A stretch of DNA of 49,460 nucleotides from an uncultured Candidatus Saccharibacteria bacterium (lineage in GTDB: Bacteria > Patescibacteriota > Saccharimonadia > Saccharimonadales > Saccharimonadaceae): positions 1 through 49,460 of the forward strand of contig CALHZK010000001.1 in NCBI GenBank assembly GCA_938040655.1. The letters are read 5' to 3'. This document shows, piece after piece, positions 40,681 to 48,241 of the stretch (positions within the stretch are counted from its first letter, which is position 1; the number at the start of each line of letters is the position of its first letter). The notes under the pieces were generated by a model that was given only the letters and a program-made list of their open reading frames with translations, did no database searches and was not told the origin of the DNA. A program made the position numbers and the translations under genes.

Positions 40681-41070
40681 ATGACCAATCAAAAGAAGAT
40701 TTTATTAGTAGAGGATGACGCATCGCTGGCGGCAGTGTATCGGGCTCGTTTGGCGCTAGAGGGGTTTGATATCCGTGAGGCGACCAACGGCGAGGATGCG
40801 CTATCGATGACCGTTGCCTACAAACCTGACTTGATATTGCTTGATGTGATGATGCCAAAGATTAGCGGCTTTGACGTGCTGGATATCTTGCGCAACACGC
40901 CGGAGACAACCAATACTCGGGTGATTATGCTGACAGCGCTTAATCAGCCTAAGGACAAAAAGCGAGCAGAGAGCCTGGGGGTAGATGAGTATATGGTCAA
41001 GTCGCAGGTAGTAATTGGTGATGTGGTAGACCGGATCAAGCACCATCTCGGTCTGGCGTCACACACTTGA
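40681..41070 (+). CDS. stand-alone receiver-domain response regulator
   Basis: A 129-residue protein containing only a REC domain: acidic pair in ILLVEDDAS, phospho-acceptor Asp at residue 55 (LILLDVMMPK), Thr in IMLTAL and Lys in EYMVKSQ. No output domain, so it acts by protein contact or in a phosphorelay. Start at ATG 40681, after GGAGGT; an earlier in-frame ATG at 40645 has no ribosome site. It follows the S41 protease and ends at a clear terminator. The only histidine kinase in the window is at 46390. Confidence 0.94.
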   Translation: MTNQKKILLVEDDASLAAVYRARLALEGFDIREATNGEDALSMTVAYKPDLILLDVMMPKISGFDVLDILRNTPETTNTRVIMLTALNQPKDKKRAESLGVDEYMVKSQVVIGDVVDRIKHHLGLASHT

Positions 41071-41080
41071 CTCGATAGTA

Positions 41081-41108
41081 AAATGACCTCCGGTGGGAGG
41101 TCATTTTT
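41081..41108 (+). terminator. intrinsic terminator, probably bidirectional
   Basis: An 11-bp perfect stem AAATGACCTCC (41081-41091) with GGAGGTCATTT (41096-41106), 4-base loop, then TT; flanking A and T runs let it work for both the regulator gene and the convergent rpmA. Confidence 0.85.
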
Positions 41109-41168
41109 CATCGGTCAATTATGCGGTAGAGCAAAGCTGCTGCTTCTATCGGGCGAGGTGGGCGTGCA

Positions 41169-41441
41169 CTAGCCGACGCATACCTGGGTGCGACGCTCGG
41201 TTTTACCGGTGAATTTGGCTTTTTTCACACGCTTGAAGCTGACGACACCGGCCTTGGCCGCGTGAATGGTGTAATTACGGCTCATATAGGTGCCATCGCC
41301 AGCGATTTTAGTCGCACCAGTCTGCCGTACCAGTACCTCACCTGCATTGACTTTTTGGCCACCGAACCGCTTGACGCCGAGGCGCTGGCCGGCGTTGTTG
41401 TGGACGTTCTTACTCGAACCACCTGCTTTAACTTTCGACAT
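41169..41441 (-). CDS. rpmA: 50S ribosomal protein bL27
   Basis: A 90-residue bL27 whose N-terminus reaches the peptidyl-transferase centre. Family blocks: SSKNVHNNAGQRLGVKRFGGQ, VLVRQTGATKIAGDGTYM. The start follows TAAGGAG. There is no cleavable N-terminal extension as in Firmicutes. Its usual partner rplU is not adjacent: the gene stands alone between a terminator and a methyltransferase gene. A TATACT box (minus strand, 41482-41477) about 35 bases upstream is the likely promoter. Confidence 0.96.
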   Translation of the reverse strand: MSKVKAGGSSKNVHNNAGQRLGVKRFGGQKVNAGEVLVRQTGATKIAGDGTYMSRNYTIHAAKAGVVSFKRVKKAKFTGKTERRTQVCVG

Positions 41442-41545
41442 GATAACTCCTTAAAGTTGCTAAACTAATCTGTACCAGTATAAGCAAGTTGCCCCGGAAA
41501 GTCAAGAGGGCCAGGCGCCCAGCAGTGTGGTCGACTAGCAGGGTG

Positions 41546-42742
41546 TCAGGCAGGAGAGAGGATGAGCAACTGGCGGCCAACGACTTGACCCTCTCGATGA
41601 TAGATCAGCTGCTGGCGGTTGTGCTGGTGGTAGCCAAGATCTGCCAGATGATGCAGTAGCGGTAGGTGGGTGATCCGCTCGCCAGCGCCGTGCTCGCCAG
41701 TCCCATACCAGGCGGGTACTGCGATGCACAGAGGGGTGCCTGGTGTGAGCTGTGGTTTGATATTGATCAAGAATTGACTAATCACGCGATTACAGGTACT
41801 GACTACGTGGCGGAGCGTATCGGGCTGCGGTGGTGCTGAGAATGGCCGGCCGAGGTAGGTTTCGCACACCACTGCATCGAGCTGGCGGGCGTATGGCCAG
41901 TGGTGAGTAGTGGCGTCGGCTTGCTCAATTGCTTTGATAATACCAGGTGGCTGATGAGTGGTGGTCAGCCAGGTCAGGTTGGTAGTGGTGTCGTCGATCA
42001 TCTTATCACTTATATCGCTGCCGTATGCCTGGTAGCCGCAGAGGAGGGCCTCTTGCAAGATTGTCCCGCTGCCGCAAAATGGATCAAGAATAGCCGGGTG
42101 CTGCCAAGGAGTGGTCGAAGCTCCTCGTGCGAGGTTCAGCATAATCTGAGCTAGTTTGGGTGGCAGCATGCCGACAAAGGCATCACGGCGTGGCCGGTCG
42201 CGGTCGCGGCGGCGGTAGGCGGTGATGTTTTGGGCACCGCAGCCTTCGGCGATCAGCAGCTCAGTTTTGGCGCGGAGGATGATGAGCTCGCGTTTCTTGG
42301 GCGAGCTGCCAAGTTTATTGTTGTGGACGGTTGCAGTCGACAGGGATATGTCAACATTTGGCACTAATCTGAGGGATATTCCACGGCGTTTCAGCGACTG
42401 TTTGAGTAGCAGCCCGGTTTTTTGGACATCGCGGGGAGATACACGCAGGTGGTAAGCACTCACCCCCAGGCTATATTTGCCAGGCTCATGAAAGCGAGTG
42501 CGGTAGTGATGGTGGATCCAATGTGAGGCTGCCACCAGGGCCTGACGGTCAGACGAACGGGCGGGCATGCGGTGAATGACTCGGCCGTATTTGATAACTC
42601 CACCGAGGCGATCAATCTGGCAAACCTCTGCCGTGACGCTGGCTGATTGGTCGGTCAGCCGTGTGACGTGTGTGGCGCCGAAAACTGCTTGTAGTTCGGC
42701 AAATGATATATCGGGTTGACGACCGAGCAGCATGATAAACAT
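41546..42742 (-). CDS. Trm11/TrmN-like RNA (guanine-N2) methyltransferase
   Basis: A 398-residue protein. The N-terminal half resembles the NTD-plus-THUMP region of Trm11 (FAELQAVFGATHVTRL; GKYSLGVSAYHLR). The C-terminal half is a UPF0020-type Rossmann methyltransferase: DRDRPRRDAFVGMLPPKLAQIM, the SAM motif ILDPFCGSGTILQEAL and GSDIS. The catalytic DPPY-like motif appears as CETYLGRPF, close to the TEPYLG version in archaeal-type enzymes. It probably methylates tRNA guanosine near position 10, or another RNA; substrate not proven. A leaderless promoter lies six bases before the ATG. Confidence 0.85.
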   Translation of the reverse strand: MFIMLLGRQPDISFAELQAVFGATHVTRLTDQSASVTAEVCQIDRLGGVIKYGRVIHRMPARSSDRQALVAASHWIHHHYRTRFHEPGKYSLGVSAYHLRVSPRDVQKTGLLLKQSLKRRGISLRLVPNVDISLSTATVHNNKLGSSPKKRELIILRAKTELLIAEGCGAQNITAYRRRDRDRPRRDAFVGMLPPKLAQIMLNLARGASTTPWQHPAILDPFCGSGTILQEALLCGYQAYGSDISDKMIDDTTTNLTWLTTTHQPPGIIKAIEQADATTHHWPYARQLDAVVCETYLGRPFSAPPQPDTLRHVVSTCNRVISQFLINIKPQLTPGTPLCIAVPAWYGTGEHGAGERITHLPLLHHLADLGYHQHNRQQLIYHREGQVVGRQLLILSPA

Positions 42743-42748
42743 ATGCTT

Positions 42749-42757
42749 AGTATAGCA
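42749..42757 (-). promoter_or_regulatory. extended -10 promoter of the methyltransferase gene (leaderless)
   Basis: Minus strand TGcTATACT at 42757-42749, six bases before the ATG at 42742. Confidence 0.6.
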
Positions 42758-42818
42758 CTTCGAGACGCACTGGTCGGATTATCATTCTCCCACCTGGGCT
42801 TACTGGCAGGGTTCGTGG

Positions 42819-42824
42819 TATAAT
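42819..42824 (+). promoter_or_regulatory. extended -10 promoter of the flippase-like gene (leaderless)
   Basis: TGgTATAAT with the hexamer at 42819-42824, six bases before ATG 42831. Confidence 0.6.
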
Positions 42825-42830
42825 AAGGCA

Positions 42831-43916
42831 ATGACAGTGAAAAAATCGAAGCGGCTGCGTGAGACGTTTCTCTCGCCGCGCTTTTTGATAAGCGTGGTGA
42901 CTGCGGCGGTCCTCGTCTTGATTATCTACCTTTCGCGCCATGAGCTGCTGAAGGCATGGGGTTTGTTGGGCCGAGCCGACATGTGGCTCCTGCTCCTGCT
43001 GCTGCCGATCCAGATCGCGGTGTACTATGTCGGCGGTGAGATGATTTTTTGCTATTTACGCGATAAAAAATTGATCCAGCATGTGTCGCATTTTGAGCAG
43101 GCTCGGATCGCTCTTGAGCTGAATTTGGTGAATCACCTCTTTCCCTCTGGCGGGGTTAGCGGTATATCGTACACCAGCTGGCGGATGCACAAACTGGGCG
43201 TCAGTACCTCGCGCTCGACATTCGCTCAGCTGATACGGTACATTACTGGGTTTATGGCGACGGTGGTGCTGCTGATTATATCAGTCTGTGTGTTAGCGCT
43301 TGATGGTAAGGTGAATCGGTTTATCGTCGTGGCGAGCTTTTTGTTGGTGCTGCTTGTCGTCGTGATGTCGGGCCTGGCGGTGTTTGTCTTTTCGTCGCAG
43401 CGGCGCATGCACAAGGTCGCGCGCCGGCTGACCAGAGGGCTCAACAGGCTGATGTACTGGCTGACGCTCGGTAGGCGCCGACATTGGCTCAATATCAAGA
43501 ATGTCGAGCGATTTTTTGCCGATATGCACACGGATTTTCAGCAGCTGTCAAAAGATCGGCGACTGATTGTCAAGCCGTTTTTGTGGGGGCTGGTCTACAC
43601 CACGCTTGATGTGCTGATGTTTGTCGTGGCTTTTTGGGCGCTTGGTGTGTCGGTCAATCCAGCGGCTCTGGTGGTTGGCTACGGGATTGCTACCTTTACC
43701 GGTGTGGTGGCGGTCACACCGGGGGGTGCAGGGTTTTATGAGACGATTATGATCGCCTTCTTGGGTGTCAGTGGTATGCCGGGCGATGTAGCGATCGCTG
43801 GTGTGGTATTGACCCGCGCAATCTTACTGACGGGGACAATCTTATGTGGCTATTTGTTTTATCAGCATGCGTTGATTAAGTACGGAAAGCCACATGAACC
43901 CAAGATTCAGCGTTAG
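42831..43916 (+). CDS. lysylphosphatidylglycerol synthase-type transmembrane / flippase-like protein
   Basis: A 361-residue polytopic protein of the UPF0104/YbhN group, equivalent to the membrane half of MprF without the synthase half. Family blocks: NLVNHLFPSGGVSGISY, and TPGGAGFYETIMIAFLGVSG near the end; about eight helices in total. Members move or flip lipids or assist glycolipid assembly; the role here is unknown. The mRNA is predicted leaderless. Its end overlaps the xseA start by 23 bases, so the two are coupled although unrelated in function. Confidence 0.88.
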   Translation: MTVKKSKRLRETFLSPRFLISVVTAAVLVLIIYLSRHELLKAWGLLGRADMWLLLLLLPIQIAVYYVGGEMIFCYLRDKKLIQHVSHFEQARIALELNLVNHLFPSGGVSGISYTSWRMHKLGVSTSRSTFAQLIRYITGFMATVVLLIISVCVLALDGKVNRFIVVASFLLVLLVVVMSGLAVFVFSSQRRMHKVARRLTRGLNRLMYWLTLGRRRHWLNIKNVERFFADMHTDFQQLSKDRRLIVKPFLWGLVYTTLDVLMFVVAFWALGVSVNPAALVVGYGIATFTGVVAVTPGGAGFYETIMIAFLGVSGMPGDVAIAGVVLTRAILLTGTILCGYLFYQHALIKYGKPHEPKIQR

Positions 43917-44991
43917 TGATTTTTTAGCCGTGACCAACCAAGCACTTGAGGCGGCCTTGACTGGCGTCGAGGTCGAAGGTGAAGTCAGCCGTTTGACGGT
44001 CAACCACAAAAAGTTTGTCTTTTTTGACCTCAAGGATGCTGGCGGCACAGTCAACTGCTTTATGACAGTTTGGCAGCTCCGAGTCGCACTGGAAGACGGT
44101 ATGCGGGTGGTGGTGCGGGCGTTGCCAAAACTGACTGACTGGGGCAAGTTTAGCTTGACTGTCCAGCACGTGCAGCCACTTGGGGCGGGCGATCTCAAGC
44201 GGAGCGCTGAGCTGCTGCAGCAGCAATTAGCAGCGGAGGGCTTGTTTGACGATGACCGCAAGCGGCCGCTGCCGAGCTATCCACGGTGTATCGCCGTGGT
44301 ATCGAGTATGCAGGCGGCTGGCTATGCGGATTTTATGAAAATTGCTCACCAGCGCTGGCCAGATGTTCGCTTTGTGGTGGCTCATGTACCGGTGCAAGGG
44401 GCGCAGGCAGCAGATCACATTATCCGGGCTTTGACGAGACTAAATCAATCAGCTGAGCCGCTCGAGGCAATTGCCTTGATTCGTGGTGGCGGGAGCGCCG
44501 ATGACCTAGCGGTGTTTAATGATGAACGGCTGGTGCGAGCAGTTGCCAGTAGTCGTCTCCCGGTGATCACTGGGATTGGCCATCAGACGGACTGCACCTT
44601 AGTTGATTTGGCGGCTGATGTGCACGCTGCCACACCGAGTAATGCTGCACAGCTACTGCTGCCAGATAAGCAGCTAGTACTGCAGCGGGTGCAGGCAAGT
44701 TTACTGACAGCCGCCCAGCAGGTACGGCAAGCGGTTGAGCGGCAACGTCAGTGGTGGGGTACCCAGCGGGCGCTGGCGCTGGCAGCCTGGCAGCAGCGAT
44801 TAGCGGCAGCCCGGCAAGGTATGGCGCTGCGCCGACAGCTGATCGCGCAGTATGACCCAGAGGCTGCGCTGCGGCGTGGCTATGCCGTGATTGAAGGCAC
44901 CCAACGAGTCGGTAGTATTGTGAAAATAACAACTGATAGTTATTATATGAAAGCGAGGATTGAGCGCAGTGAGCAACGACACCACCATTGA
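43894..44991 (+). CDS. xseA: exodeoxyribonuclease VII large subunit
   Basis: Degrades single-stranded DNA with the small subunit. N-terminal OB-fold (FSVSDFLAVTNQALEAAL, VEGEVSRLTVNHKKFVFFDLKD), then the catalytic region (RCIAVVSSMQAAGYADFM, IALIRGGGSADDLAVFND, VITGIGHQTDCTLVDLAAD, HAATPSNAAQLL). At 365 residues it is shorter than the usual 440-450, with the coiled-coil C-terminal part reduced to about 90 residues. The start overlaps the preceding membrane-protein gene; the end overlaps xseB. Confidence 0.95.
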   Translation: MNPRFSVSDFLAVTNQALEAALTGVEVEGEVSRLTVNHKKFVFFDLKDAGGTVNCFMTVWQLRVALEDGMRVVVRALPKLTDWGKFSLTVQHVQPLGAGDLKRSAELLQQQLAAEGLFDDDRKRPLPSYPRCIAVVSSMQAAGYADFMKIAHQRWPDVRFVVAHVPVQGAQAADHIIRALTRLNQSAEPLEAIALIRGGGSADDLAVFNDERLVRAVASSRLPVITGIGHQTDCTLVDLAADVHAATPSNAAQLLLPDKQLVLQRVQASLLTAAQQVRQAVERQRQWWGTQRALALAAWQQRLAAARQGMALRRQLIAQYDPEAALRRGYAVIEGTQRVGSIVKITTDSYYMKARIERSEQRHHH

Positions 44992-45166
44992 GCAACTAAT
45001 GGCCGAGCTAGAGACGAAGCTGGCTTGGTTTCAGAGTGAGGACTTCCGCCTAGAAGAGGCCCAGCAGCGGTTTACAGAATTGCGGCAGTTGGCTCAGACT
45101 ATTGACGAGCGTCTGAATCATCTGCAGCAGCAGATCGACGTCATGGCAGAGGAGTTTGCGCAGTGA
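44969..45166 (+). CDS. xseB: exodeoxyribonuclease VII small subunit
   Basis: A 65-residue helical protein (TTIEQLMAELETKLAWFQSEDFRLEEAQQRFTEL pattern), size and charge typical of XseB, though the family core is short and divergent. Start taken as GTG 44969 (a TTG at 44960 is possible). It overlaps the end of xseA and the GTG start of the next gene, so the three are tightly coupled. Assignment rests largely on context after xseA. Confidence 0.85.
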   Translation: MSNDTTIEQLMAELETKLAWFQSEDFRLEEAQQRFTELRQLAQTIDERLNHLQQQIDVMAEEFAQ

Positions 45167-45660
45167 TTGGCTGGTGGATTATCGGGGGTATTGTCCTCCT
45201 ATTTGGCCTCACGGCGCTGACTGGTGCGCCCTACGTGCCGTCGCGGCCAGCTGATGTCCGCCGGCTATTTGCTGAGGGCTATGTCTTGAGTGCTGATGAT
45301 GTGGTGCTGGATATTGGCTCCGGGGATGGGCTAGTGCTGCGAGAGGCGGCGCGTTCTGGCGCCACGGTGGTCGGGTATGAGATAAACCCTCTCTTGGTGC
45401 TGATATCGCGCTGGCGCTTGCGCAAAGTGCCGCGGGCGCATGTCTATCTGGCGAATAGTTGGTGGCGGTCGCCACTTCCTAAAGTGACAGTCATGTATAC
45501 GTTTGGCGATGGGCGTGATATCGGCAAAATGTTTCAGCTGGCGGAGCGTCAGGCAGCTGCCCAGGATAGCCCGGTGACCTTCATAAGTTATGCCTTTGCG
45601 GTGCCGCAGCAGACGCCGATCGCTCAGTCTGGTGGCTATTTTTTGTACCGGGTTTCCTGA
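45163..45660 (+). CDS. membrane-tethered class I methyltransferase, FAM173-like
   Basis: A 165-residue protein starting at GTG. One N-terminal membrane helix (residues 2-20) is followed by PYVPSRPADVRRLF and the SAM motif VVLDIGSGDGLVLREAARSG with acidic VGYEINP. The order helix, P-x-V-P-S, D-x-GSGDG resembles the FAM173/ATPSCKMT group, which in mitochondria trimethylates a Lys of the ATP synthase c subunit. A similar role here is inference. It is the last gene of the xse operon. Confidence 0.78.
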   Translation: MIGWWIIGGIVLLFGLTALTGAPYVPSRPADVRRLFAEGYVLSADDVVLDIGSGDGLVLREAARSGATVVGYEINPLLVLISRWRLRKVPRAHVYLANSWWRSPLPKVTVMYTFGDGRDIGKMFQLAERQAAAQDSPVTFISYAFAVPQQTPIAQSGGYFLYRVS

Positions 45661-45685
45661 GCTTTACACCTCAGTAACCATGAGC

Positions 45686-45691
45686 TATACT
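45686..45691 (+). promoter_or_regulatory. -10 promoter of the 45699 gene (leaderless)
   Basis: TATACT at 45686-45691 (preceded by AGC rather than TGn), seven bases before ATG 45699. Confidence 0.5.
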
Positions 45692-45698
45692 AAACGAC

Positions 45699-46364
45699 AT
45701 GGTACTATATCGAACAACCCACTCACAGCGGGGATATGTAAACGCCTGGATGGTTAGCACGATCGGTGTGCTGGTGATGTTTTTGATCGCTGGTGCATTG
45801 GCAATCTGGGCCTATATGTCATACGCACAAGAAAAAAACACTATTGATAGTCAGGTGAAAGTTGCCGAGGCAAAAGCTCGTGAAGAGCAGTCCAAGGCTG
45901 ACCGCGACAAGTTCAATGAAGAAGCCAAAAACCCGCGCCGTGAGTTTGTCGGGCCGAGCGAGTATGGCCGCGTGTCTTTCTTGTACCCAAAGACTTGGAG
46001 CGTCTATGTCGAGAGAGATGGCAGCGATCGGGGCGACTATAAGGCCTATCTGCACCCAAGTATTGTCCCGCCGGTGGGCGGCAAAGATAGCCGGTTTGGT
46101 ATGCGGCTAGAGATTTTGAATGATAACTTCGATAAGGTGCTCAATCAGTACAGCGGCCAGATAAAGAAGGGTGATTTGACCTCGAGTAGTGTCCAATATA
46201 ACGGCAATGCCGCCACTCGTCTTGACGGCGCCTTCAGCAAAGACTTGCGAGGGTCAGTGGTGCTGATGCGGGTCCGTGATAAGACAATTCGCTTCTCGAC
46301 TGACGCTGACACCTTTAAGCCGGATTATCAGGCAATTCTTGATACGGTAAAATTTGTTCAATAG
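45699..46364 (+). CDS. anchored extracytoplasmic protein of unknown function
   Basis: A 221-residue protein. A short N-terminus and one membrane helix (about 18-42; VSTIGVLVMFLIAGALAIWAYM) are followed by a charged coiled-coil stretch (about 48-80; VKVAEAKAREEQSKADRDKF) and a compact domain (FVGPSEYGRVSFLYPKTWSVY to the end) whose pattern resembles PsbP-like/lipoprotein domains (F-x-YPxxWxVY). Function not known. It has its own leaderless promoter and precedes the histidine kinase gene by 25 bases. Confidence 0.7.
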   Translation: MVLYRTTHSQRGYVNAWMVSTIGVLVMFLIAGALAIWAYMSYAQEKNTIDSQVKVAEAKAREEQSKADRDKFNEEAKNPRREFVGPSEYGRVSFLYPKTWSVYVERDGSDRGDYKAYLHPSIVPPVGGKDSRFGMRLEILNDNFDKVLNQYSGQIKKGDLTSSSVQYNGNAATRLDGAFSKDLRGSVVLMRVRDKTIRFSTDADTFKPDYQAILDTVKFVQ

Positions 46365-46377
46365 TTGACATATTTGA

Positions 46378-46383
46378 TATACT
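46378..46383 (+). promoter_or_regulatory. extended -10 promoter of the kinase-regulator-recO operon (leaderless)
   Basis: TGaTATACT with the hexamer at 46378-46383, six bases before ATG 46390. A TTGACA at 46365-46370 is too close to serve as its -35; TTGTTC at 46354-46359 is better spaced (18). Confidence 0.55.
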
Positions 46384-46389
46384 GATGGC

Positions 46390-47139
46390 ATGGCGCATGA
46401 TGAATACAGCGGAGGTGGTAGTTTCGATGCGCTACCAAGTTTTGTGGTAGCTGCTCATGAATTGAAATCCCCGCTCGCATCATTGCGACAACTTATCTTA
46501 GCCCTCGAAGGGGATAATCTTGATGAAGAGGTGCGGCGACGCCTGCGCCGACAGCTCAGCCAGACCACAGAGCGAGCGCTGCAGCTGACAAATGACCTCA
46601 CCTTTACGGCTAACTTGAACCCTGATCGGTTTCCATGCCAGCCGCTTAATCCATTGTCGGTTTGCCGTCAGCTTGAGGTGGATATGCAAGCATTGGCACA
46701 GATGTATAACCACGAGATTGTCTGGCCGCACAAAAACAAAAAAGCCAGGCAAAACACTGCCTTGGTGGTGGCAAATCCAATGCTCTTATCACGAATTTTG
46801 GCGAACTTTTTGGACAATGCGATGCGCTATAGCCAGGATGGTATGCCGATCGAACTGAGCGTCAGTCGCGCACCCGAGCAGCAGGTCCAGTTTAGTGTGC
46901 GAGACTACGGGCCGATGATTAGTCAGAAAGAATACGATCGTATGTTGGATGAGCTCGAGTCGCGTAAGTCTACCAAAACCAGGCCCGACAGCAGCGGTTT
47001 GGGGGTGTTTATGGCGGCGCAGTTTGCCCGATTTATGAATGGCAGTATACATGCTCGTCGCCACAAGGATGGGATGGAATTCTTGGTCAAGTTGCCGATG
47101 AGTCAACAAATGAGCTTTCAATTTGACCTGGCTGTATGA
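46390..47139 (+). CDS. soluble histidine kinase without sensor domain
   Basis: A 249-residue kinase. The dimerisation/phosphoacceptor domain starts almost at the N-terminus with His23 in VAAHELKSPLASLRQL. The ATPase domain has N-box NFLDNAMRYS, a divergent G1 box (DYGPMISQKEYD, lacking the usual second Gly) and G2 box SSGLGVFMA. No membrane helix, PAS or HAMP domain is present, so input must come from a partner protein. The stop overlaps the receiver-protein start (ATGA). The membrane protein just upstream could be a signal input, but it has its own promoter. Confidence 0.92.
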   Translation: MAHDEYSGGGSFDALPSFVVAAHELKSPLASLRQLILALEGDNLDEEVRRRLRRQLSQTTERALQLTNDLTFTANLNPDRFPCQPLNPLSVCRQLEVDMQALAQMYNHEIVWPHKNKKARQNTALVVANPMLLSRILANFLDNAMRYSQDGMPIELSVSRAPEQQVQFSVRDYGPMISQKEYDRMLDELESRKSTKTRPDSSGLGVFMAAQFARFMNGSIHARRHKDGMEFLVKLPMSQQMSFQFDLAV

Positions 47140-47498
47140 GAAAAAAGGTGCTAATCGTCGAGGATGACATTATTTGGCGAGAGCTGCTCACGAGCTATAT
47201 GCAAGCACTAAATATTGAGACGCGGGCGGTGGTGTCTGCTGGCCAGGCGATTGTCATGATCGACGAATGGCACCCAGATGGTATCGTCATGGATATGCTG
47301 CTGGCTGGCGAGACTGGTATGGCGCTGCTGAATGAAATGCGTAGCTATGGCGATCTCGCACAGCTGCCGGTAGTCGTGTGTAGTAGTCTGGCACTATCGC
47401 TTGAGCAGCTACTGCCATTTGGCGTGCGGGCAGTGCTGAACAAAACGACCATGGTGCCCGCCGAAGTCGCGCGGGTGCTGCGGAGCGTCTTTGTATGA
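47136..47498 (+). CDS. receiver-only response regulator
   Basis: A 120-residue REC domain: VLIVEDDII, phospho-acceptor Asp at residue 53 (GIVMDMLLAG), SSLAL in place of the usual Thr region, and Lys in VLNKTTM. No DNA-binding output. It overlaps the kinase gene upstream and recO downstream by four bases each (ATGA junctions), forming one translational unit. Probably the direct partner of the kinase. Confidence 0.92.
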   Translation: MRKKVLIVEDDIIWRELLTSYMQALNIETRAVVSAGQAIVMIDEWHPDGIVMDMLLAGETGMALLNEMRSYGDLAQLPVVVCSSLALSLEQLLPFGVRAVLNKTTMVPAEVARVLRSVFV

Positions 47499-48172
47499 GC
47501 CAGAGCGAGCGGCTCAAGGCGATTGTCCTCAAGCGGACTGATTATGCAGAGGCAGATCGGATCATCCAGCTTCTGACGCCACAGGGCCGTCGGACAGTGA
47601 TCGCCAAGGGAGTGCGGCGGCAGCGATCCAAGCTGGCTGGTGGTATCGAGCTATTCGCGGTGAGCGATGTGGTTATCCGGTCTGGTCGCGGCCAATTAGA
47701 GCTGCTAACGAGTGCGCAGCTGATAGCGTTTTATCGGCATATTATAGAGGATTATGAGCGAATGCGCTTTGCCTATAATGCACTCCGCTTGGTGGCTCGG
47801 GCCAGTGAGCAGATTGACGAGCCAGGTTGGTTTGAGGTGCTGATGGCAGTGTTCGCCCAGCTAGACCAGCCGCTGGCTTCTCGAACGCTGACCGAGACAT
47901 GGTTTTACCTTCGCTATGCCAGCCTACGGGGTGAGGAGCTCAATCTGATAAGCGACGCCCTCGGTCAGCCGCTTCGAGCTGAGAAGACGTATATGTATGA
48001 CTCAGCTGAGCGGGCACTCCGGCCAAGCCGGCAGGGTGACATCACGGCTGACCATATCAAGCTGCTGCGACTGATGGCGACCTCGCCATTGACTGCGCTG
48101 AGCCAGCTGGGCGGTATTGATGCGGTGATCGATCAGTGTTGGCTGCTGGCCCAGGCTCATGCGGCAGAGTGA
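47495..48172 (+). CDS. recO: DNA repair protein RecO
   Basis: A 225-residue RecO: N-terminal OB-fold (LKAIVLKRTDYAEADRIIQLLTP, VIAKGVRRQRSKLAGGIELF) and a helical C-terminal domain. The Cys zinc-binding motif present in many RecO is absent. It acts with RecF (6329) and RecR in loading RecA. It lies in an operon with a two-component pair, unlike the common era-recO arrangement; glyS follows, which is a neighbour of recO in many bacteria. Confidence 0.93.
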   Translation: MSQSERLKAIVLKRTDYAEADRIIQLLTPQGRRTVIAKGVRRQRSKLAGGIELFAVSDVVIRSGRGQLELLTSAQLIAFYRHIIEDYERMRFAYNALRLVARASEQIDEPGWFEVLMAVFAQLDQPLASRTLTETWFYLRYASLRGEELNLISDALGQPLRAEKTYMYDSAERALRPSRQGDITADHIKLLRLMATSPLTALSQLGGIDAVIDQCWLLAQAHAAE

Positions 48173-48179
48173 TTGGTGG

Positions 48180-48223
48180 TATAATCAAAACAATTAATGA
48201 TGGTCACATCACACCTGGTGTGA
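48180..48223 (+). promoter_or_regulatory. promoter and leader palindrome of the glycyl-tRNA synthetase gene
   Basis: TGgTATAAT with the hexamer at 48180-48185. In the leader, TCACACC (48209-48215) and GGTGTGA (48217-48223) form a perfect 7-bp inverted repeat around one base. AAAGGA at 48225-48230 follows. The repeat may be a protein site; as RNA its loop would be too tight unless inner pairs open. Confidence 0.5.
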
Positions 48224-48241
48224 GAAAGGATGTCTGCTGAT

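Noticed and set aside
48186..48241. T-box or glycine riboswitch before the glycyl-tRNA synthetase gene
   Set aside because: The leader is only about 50 bases, lacks the T-box sequence and terminator, and shows no glycine-aptamer core.
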